The position numbers and the translations under genes are program-made. Below, piece after piece: positions 41,113 through 46,880 of a DNA stretch of 46,880 nucleotides (its first letter is position 1; the number at the start of each line of letters is the position of its first letter). The notes under the pieces were generated by a model that saw only the letters and a program-made list of their open reading frames with translations, searched no databases and was not told the origin of the DNA. This DNA comes from Phoronis australis (Eukaryota; Phoronida; Phoronidae). The DNA is taken from assembly GCA_002633005.1 (NCBI GenBank), contig NMRA01000609.1:1-46880 (forward strand), written 5' to 3'.

Positions 41113-43709
41113 GCCGTAAAATGTAACAATTTCGTGAACAGTAACAACTGTTACATTTTATGTCATTGTTACATTTTACGTTGCTAGGCCTCTCCTAAAA
41201 TGTAACAAGTTGTTACATTTTATGTAATTGTTACAATTTACGTCGAGTGCACATGCGAGAACTGTATCATTGTTACATTTTACGAAAGCGACGTCAAATT
41301 TCATGAATTTGCAAGGTATTCGTCACAAGGTGGAAAACCGTTCACACACTTAACGCCTTCTTTCTCGTATTGTGTGAATGAAATTCTATCAAATGTACCA
41401 GGTCGACTTTACAGATGTGTCCGTTCGTACTTTCCATGTTTTTTGAACATGAGTAGTTTAATGGTATAATAAAAATGTACAGCGTATATTTTCAACTCCA
41501 CACGAAAGGAGTTTCCAGGTTCAGGTAACAAGTTTTTCATCGTCAAAGCGTTCTTGCATTTTTTGTTAACGCTAACAAACCAATTTTTATCCGACATTAC
41601 AGTAAATACACTTCCCTTTGTAAGAACAACAATTAATGACATCGTATTTGGCTAATATTTATCGTATTTCTTCGGGAACGAACGACGATAACAAAATTTT
41701 CCATGGAGATTTCAATTTCGGAAGCCAGTTTGTTAGAAAAGATATCAGTTTTAGTCCACGATAGTTTCGTTTATTTCGGCAACTGTTTTATTGCCTTGGA
41801 GTCATCGCTAATGCAGTAATTGCCCCGCTTTACACAAAATGAGAAACCAAAGTTTCTGATGCCGACAGGTGCTGTCTACCACCTTAGTTACGAATGACGA
41901 TTTCTCAAAGACAAATAAAAGCACACATTCATTTGCCGGCAGGTTGACAGATTTTGCCAAAGCAACAGCAAAATATCGCCTATGAGAAGGGTGAGCCATT
42001 AGTGGCGGCATTGTGACGAAAGAAATATCATTGTTCCTACGATGTCAAACCTGGCTGAAACAGTGGTGGTAACAACAGGGCAAACCGTGACGTGTAAACG
42101 TAAAAATGGGATGCCTTGCACTCTGAAGGGATATTTTGCTCAAACCTGGTCTAGATCTATAGATTAAAGGGGCAATGATCCTTTTAAGATAAAATATGAA
42201 TTAAAATTGCTATTTGGCCAATGGTCGTTAGTTCGAAGTACAAAAAGATTGGACATTCTGTTATTAATGGACGTGAAGTCACGTGTCTCATGAGGCGCCA
42301 CTTTTTTGTGTTGCAGCTCGCAGATAAGGGAATTTGGTATATTAATCCTTTTGATGCAATGTATTTTAATCTTTTTGATGTATTACATCAAATGCTCATA
42401 TTAAATATCGCTGACTTCGACGTCGGCGGTTTTTGTTCCATACAATCAACTTTCAATGAAACCTAATTCAAATCATTCTGTTAAACCACTGTGTTTTTTT
42501 AAGAATATTGGGGCCCATTCCACATAAAATTGTTGCGTGTCTTGTATGTCCGTTACAAGCTATTCTAATGACCCGGTGACCGCAACTGACTAGTCGTTAG
42601 TTCTCAAATAATGTCTGCCTCCAGAGTTCAGCGTAACGCCATTTTGAACTTACACATCAGTTCTTTGACAAGGAATGTTTTTAAAAAGAGACAATTTTGC
42701 GGTCTGAATTCAGTACTTCGTGGCCAACTACAGATGGACATAGTTATATTTACAAATAATACAATACTTGCCGATAGTTCAGAAATAATCAATTTTTGAA
42801 TTTGGTGCTCGTCTAAACAAGATTTTAAATCTCAACCTCCTCGTTTACATAAGGTAGGCGTACTCTGCATCCACAGCTGTCAAGACGTTCCTCACAATAA
42901 TTATGAACTTAGGAGCCCCTTTAAAATCCTATTGGGACAGCACTCGCTGTCCACTTTGGAAAGCCCGATGACAATATTGAACAATAAATGAAATGATTTT
43001 AAAAACTTTGATGTTCATGATGTATCAGCACTTTGCTAAACATGTATTGTGTCCTCGTTAAATAAAGTTAATAATAATAATAATAATAATGATAACGAAA
43101 ACGATAACGAGTAGTAGCAGTGACAGTAATATAGTATTAATAGCAGTAACAGTAGTGATAGTAATGTAAAACTAATAAAACTGTTAATAAGTAGCCAAAT
43201 TCATGTCGTGTCAGCTCGGAGGGCATTCCTATAGAAGATGTATACGAAAAGTGCTGCCCAAAAGGGTGTTTTTTCACAAAAAACTACTCTGCAAAATGGT
43301 GCCATTTTCGACATAACTGAAAGGTGCCTTTCCTGAATTTCTGAAACAAAAGTGTCCGAAAATGAGAGGTTTTACTCAAATTAGTTTCTAAATGGGTCAG
43401 TTTTTTGTACGAGCCCACTCTCTAAATGGGTAGGTATTCAAATTTTTCGGGCGCCACTCCTCGTCTAAAAATACTCCAGTACCCCCCGGCCGGGTCAGAT
43501 ACCCCTTGTTCATGACTTTGGTCATTTTCTTTGCAATATGACGTAGGTTTCGTAAAATGTAACAATTAATGGTACATTTCTCGCATGTGCGTCCGACGTG
43601 AAATTTAACAACTACATAAAATGTAACAACTTGTTACATTTTAGAAGAGGTTTAGCAACGTAAAGTGTAACAATGACGTAAAATGTAACAACTGTTACGA
43701 AATTGCTAC
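41113..43709. mobile_element. Foldback-type element with ~172-bp inverted arms
   Basis: The arms 41123-41296 and 43539-43709 are imperfect reverse complements. Each contains four or five copies of TGTAACATTTTACG or its complement CGTAAAATGTAACA, themselves arranged head to head, so each arm can fold on its own. The 2.2-kb centre has only short frames (77, 67, 81 and 62 codons) with no transposase motif, plus a microsatellite. The insertion point lies inside repeat G copy B, near the ACCCTCACAACCC of copy A. It could be one foldback transposon or two separate MITEs of the same kind inserted in opposite sense. Confidence 0.6.
43066..43092 (+). repeat. (AAT)n microsatellite after an AATAAAG-containing tail
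   Basis: GTTAAATAAAG followed by TTAATAATAATAATAATAATAAT. Such a tail is typical of the 3' end of a retroposon in this orientation, but no upstream coding block was recognised. Mixed AGT/AAC triplets continue to about 43165. Confidence 0.6.
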
Positions 43710-43875
43710 AACCCTCAACGTCTGGTAAAGTCACTGAACGGGAAAACGCCGCCATGTATCATGGTCGATCGCGGGAGTTTGGTCTGTTTGGAGATAAATT
43801 CGAATCATTCTTCCGTGAAATACAGACATGAAAGATAGCTGTGTGTTGTACTTTTAGACTTGCGATTTCTTTCAG

Positions 43876-44018
43876 TTATAAACACACAAAACGTTCGTTA
43901 TCCCAGCCAGTGCCACGGAACCCGATCGGGCCCGTCGCGAACGCCCGGGACTCCCCGTCACGAACATAAACCAGCTTTAGTTGGAAACTACACCTCCAGT
44001 CACGAAAAGACTATACTG
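43876..44018 (+). CDS. Possible exon, unassigned
   Basis: Acceptor GCGATTTCTTTCAG and donor ACTG|GTGAGC bound 143 nt, reading INTQNVRYPSQCHG to SHEKTIL. Its 3' part and the following intron are repeated at 12678-12750, which suggests either a duplicated gene fragment or a repeat. No family recognised. Confidence 0.25.
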
Positions 44019-44054
44019 GTGAGCCAAAGAAATAATGTGCACGTAATTATCTGT
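43979..44054 (+). repeat. Dispersed repeat H, copy 2
   Basis: Counterpart of 12678-12750: ACTACACCTCCAGTCACGAA and ATGTGCACGTAATTAT. It differs at a handful of positions and by a 3-bp length change at the possible donor. Confidence 0.65.
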
Positions 44055-44310
44055 AGCGCCCAAACTACTCTACTCACTGAAATACATAAAAGGCAATTTA
44101 AACGCATTTGCAGTAACGAAAATAGCACTTTATATCCAGTTTCGGCGGCACGTAGAAAATCGCGCTCAAGCGGTCAGGCCTAGGCTTAGGGGCTCAGCAG
44201 CCAACGGCAATGGGCGTGCATGTGGGATCAAACACAAGAATTTCACACATCACTCACATCACACGATTCCAATCCAACGAATAACCGGGTACGGTTGATT
44301 TTCCTTTCAG

Positions 44311-44523
44311 GAAGCGTTGTTATTTCTAGTGTTTCATCGTTTTCAGTCGGTCCTCAGACTCCAACTTAGTCCGAGGCGACTCATCGACGCACTCCGTAAT
44401 TGTTCCTCTCTCAAAGTTTACAGAACACAAACCTTGACTTATGTTGTTTGTGAAGACATCGACCGTTTTTTATCCACTTTTCCACGAAATATTCTGTCTA
44501 CTCCACGCTCCACGCATTTTTGA
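44311..44523 (+). CDS. Possible terminal exon, unassigned
   Basis: Acceptor GATTTTCCTTTCAG then EALLFLVFHRFQSVLRLQLS to a TGA at 44521. It is in phase with the possible exon ending at 44018. No domain recognised; the pairing is speculative. Confidence 0.2.
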   Translation, partial: EALLFLVFHRFQSVLRLQLSPRRLIDALRNCSSLKVYRTQTLTYVVCEDIDRFLSTFPRNILSTPRSTHF

Positions 44524-45680
44524 CCGCAGAATCGCACTATTTGTTGCCGCGATTTTATACCAAATGCAGACGCCATTGATGAACCACGCTATCCCTGAGA
44601 CACAGGCGCTTGAATTTATCTGTTCCTCGATTGTCTCTGACGTCACTCACTACTAAGAAAGCATGTTTCTTGTATGTGGTTACGAGTCATCGCCAAATTC
44701 GAGCGCCTGTGATCCACAATTACAGTTTTCGTTCCTCCGAAACATAATGAGCAGTTTCCTCTTTTCGAGCCGTCGGCAACGCAGAGGTGAGAAACCAATT
44801 TGCCGCGATAATTTTATGGCAAATCCGATTTTTTTGCGGAACTATAACGAAAATACGCGGAGGGAATAAAAGAAAAAAGCGGAAATCCGTCGGATAGTCT
44901 TTGCCGGTGTTCCAATTTGACAGCTGATCCACTTGTAGGATTGTTTTTAGGTGTTTTTGAAATAAAAATTGGTGAAGTCCCATGTCATATGGAACCGTAA
45001 TACAATCGGTGTACTCCATTTGGTCAACTGTCTTAAAACATTTACATTACAGTACACTTGCACTGAAATGCATGTTTCCATACTAAACACATAATCATAA
45101 ACAAATTTTGTTGTTTTTTACTATTTGGAAACACATAGGTTCATAATGAAATAAATATATTATACCAAATCTTGTTAACATAATATGAATACATGTACAC
45201 CTATACCACAAAATATTAAAGACTTTTGGACGGAGATTTTATTCTTTGCAGCTTTCTTAAGTACACTGAAGGATACCTCTGATTCAGACACTAACAAGAC
45301 TCAATTTACAGCTGATGTTTTGTAGAAAAACGAACCTTTCACTTAGTCCAATTAACCAGTCTCAATTTGATTATATCTCAGATGAAAAGTGGTCTCAGTG
45401 ACTGGAAATAACTGACAGTTTGTTGTTATAAGAGTCCATCCTGGCTGCATAAAGTGACCCATCATGATGTCATGATAAACCAGTGTGTTGAGCATGGGCT
45501 CGATCAATAACAAATTGCGAGTTCCTTCCAAACCAAGAAATCACCTGACGCAAGTGAAGACGCAGTTTAGCACTAGTCGAAATCAAAAATTTTCTTTCAA
45601 CAGAAGGTAAATTTATAGCACTAACATTCCAAAACAAGATGCTGAGCTTTTCAGATCTCAACTTGGAGCCTCCATTAAGC
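44524..45680. other. Noncoding stretch, nothing assigned
   Basis: It contains a TATAAAA on the minus strand near 44555 and short frames on both strands. The minus-strand frame 45661-45470 (KLSILFWNVSAIN) faintly recalls a LINE endonuclease start but does not continue as one. Confidence 0.3.
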
Positions 45681-45706
45681 TTGGTTTCCAGCCACGCCAG
45701 TCTGCA

Positions 45707-45951
45707 CTACTGCAGTGCAAATGTGGCGAAAACATTTGGCATGGTCACAGCAGCGTGGAAGCAAAGTCCATGCCACAAGCCTAGAAAGTCTATTGGGATC
45801 GACCACCATAGAGCATGGATGGTACACAACATGTCAAAAACGTCTGCACCCGGTGACCCCAGGCAGACTGAGGCACACCCTGCCCACAGCATCCTGGGAA
45901 GGCCTGGTGAAGCCTGGAGTGTGACGAAAACAAACTTATGCCCTACTAACA
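45707..45951 (+). other. GC-rich patch with possible exon signals
   Basis: This stretch is visibly richer in G+C than its surroundings. CACTACTGCAG precedes it and AACA|GTAAGT closes it, like an acceptor and donor. Two plus-strand frames are open and neither is recognisable, so no product is proposed. Confidence 0.25.
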
Positions 45952-45965
45952 GTAAGTTGTGCTAA

Positions 45966-46798
45966 GGTCAGCTAGTGCAAGGCTGAACACTAGCCTAAAA
46001 AGAGGCAAGTGGCTCATTCTTCAAGACTTTTAACATCAACTGTATCGTCGATTTTAAGATATAAAATCTCAAAATAAAGATCACAAGCAATGGAAACAGT
46101 GAAAGTCGAAGGGAAATAAACAACATAAGGCAACTGCAGTGCACATTTCAGGCACACGCCTCTAAGAATGTCAAAATCTGCCAGCACAGAATTTTCCCAA
46201 TCGCGACCTTGACCTCACAACCAGCCTTGTCACCATCAGTTAAACCCAGGCAGAAACTGTACTCCATTGTACGGTTTCTGGAGAAAACGTACTCTTAATG
46301 TGAAACTCATAATGTAACTCACCAACATGTCCCTATACGGACCACAAACAAAATGTCTCAAAACCAATAATTTTAAGAACATGTAACTCGTATTTTCCAA
46401 AGTTCCGAAATTCCCACCTGCACTAGAAGACAGGCAATGAAACTGCTCCATTATATAGAGTGTGATGGAGACAAATAACTAGTGAATTAGAGCACAGTGA
46501 GAACAGACGGATTGGGGCTTTAAAAAAATGGCTGCAGGTACTTTGAGACAGTCTGGCTGTGATAAATAATACACCTTTTTGTGCAGGCTAATTTAGAACA
46601 GAAGTATAAATTCAAGTCGTCGTAGAATGTAACGCACATGTTAAAAAAGGACACAAACTGGTGCTGATGGTTTTAATGGAATCGAATTTAGCACGGGCTA
46701 AGGAGCAAAACGACCCTTGTTTAATTCCTTGTAGGCTTTGAACCAAGAAGCACTATTTTAATAGTTAACAGTTTGCTTTAGAGGACAGTGAGAACAAA
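45966..46798. other. Noncoding stretch
   Basis: The phrase ACAGTGAGAACARAC occurs twice (about 46495 and 46786). Nothing else recognised. Confidence 0.4.
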
Positions 46799-46875
46799 CA
46801 GACTGAAAACTAACTTAACACAAATAGTTGCGAGCATTACTCGTAACTATTTGTGTTAAGTTAGTTTTCAGTCTG
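46799..46875. repeat. Near-perfect hairpin at the window end, 36-bp arms
   Basis: CAGACTGAAAACTAACTTAA continues to CGAG at 46834; after the loop CATTA its reverse complement runs 46840-46875 with a single mismatch. Such close arms imply recent origin (foldback insertion) or a sequencing/assembly foldback at a contig edge. Confidence 0.9.
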
Positions 46876-46880
46876 TAAAA

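Larger units (their letters stand above)
40468..43755 (-). repeat. Dispersed repeat G, copy B, split by two insertions
   Basis: The segments 40468-40752, 41011-41112 and 43710-43755 align in order with the reverse complement of 3693-4104. The intervening pieces (40753-41010 and about 41113-43709) have no counterpart in copy A, so they are later insertions. Confidence 0.75.

Noticed and set aside
41123-43709. CRISPR-like or bacterial repeat array in the TGTAACATTTTACG arms
   Set aside because: The words vary in orientation and spacing and the context is eukaryotic; they form inverted arms, not direct repeats with spacers.
45470-45661. LINE endonuclease start (KLSILFWNV)
   Set aside because: Only the first few residues resemble the family; the expected downstream motifs are absent.

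Overview
This window looks like nuclear DNA from an animal, most likely a marine invertebrate. The evidence is one seven-exon gene with canonical GT-AG introns of about 0.5-2.6 kb, a dense load of short DNA-transposon relics and retroelement fragments, a tRNA-derived SINE head, and repeated use of ACATGTA/TACATGTA. That octamer is common in several marine invertebrate genomes, but I cannot name the phylum. There are no operons, CRISPR arrays or rRNA genes. Most open frames in the window are chance or antisense frames.

The clearest gene lies on the minus strand, from start codon 39623 to stop 31135. Its seven exons (39623-39560, 38548-38447, 37355-37241, 36730-36604, 35580-35440, 34209-33975, 31325-31135) join with consistent phases into a 324-residue protein. 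It has a signal peptide, a nucleophile-elbow-like motif, a GHxDxLDD motif and four N-glycosylation sequons. I read it as a secreted chlorophyllase-like alpha/beta hydrolase with two unusual catalytic-site positions. Its introns hold transposon debris: a hAT-type MITE in intron 1, a SINE head and a MITE in intron 4, a short tandem array in intron 5 and a 1-kb Kolobok-like element in intron 6.

Region by region: 1-9 kb is AT-rich noncoding DNA with one MITE of about 240 bp (copied in inverse at 9.8 kb), a dispersed 0.4-kb repeat (3.7-4.1 kb) and a CRE/E-box cluster. 9-14 kb holds hAT-like MITEs, a Penelope-type GIY-YIG relic and a broken THAP-domain gene. 15.35-15.87 kb is a long AGY trinucleotide array. 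18-28 kb contains paired repeats, hairpins, Kolobok-like copy 1 (21583-22553), a duplicated GAC/GAT-rich unit, an ETS+YY1-like motif cluster and a degenerate AACTTAAGTT array. 28.9-30.5 kb has a few possible plus-strand exons that I cannot assemble. 31-40 kb is the hydrolase gene. 40.5-43.8 kb is a nest: a LINE 3' end and a 2.6-kb foldback element sit inside a second copy of the 3.7-kb repeat. The window ends in a near-perfect 36-bp hairpin.

The most interesting object is the Kolobok-like pair. Both copies are flanked by TTAA, share imperfect terminal inverted repeats, and keep only the 5' ends of two convergent genes: a THAP-domain N-terminus and an acidic N-terminus. This is what an internal deletion of a two-gene transposon would leave behind.
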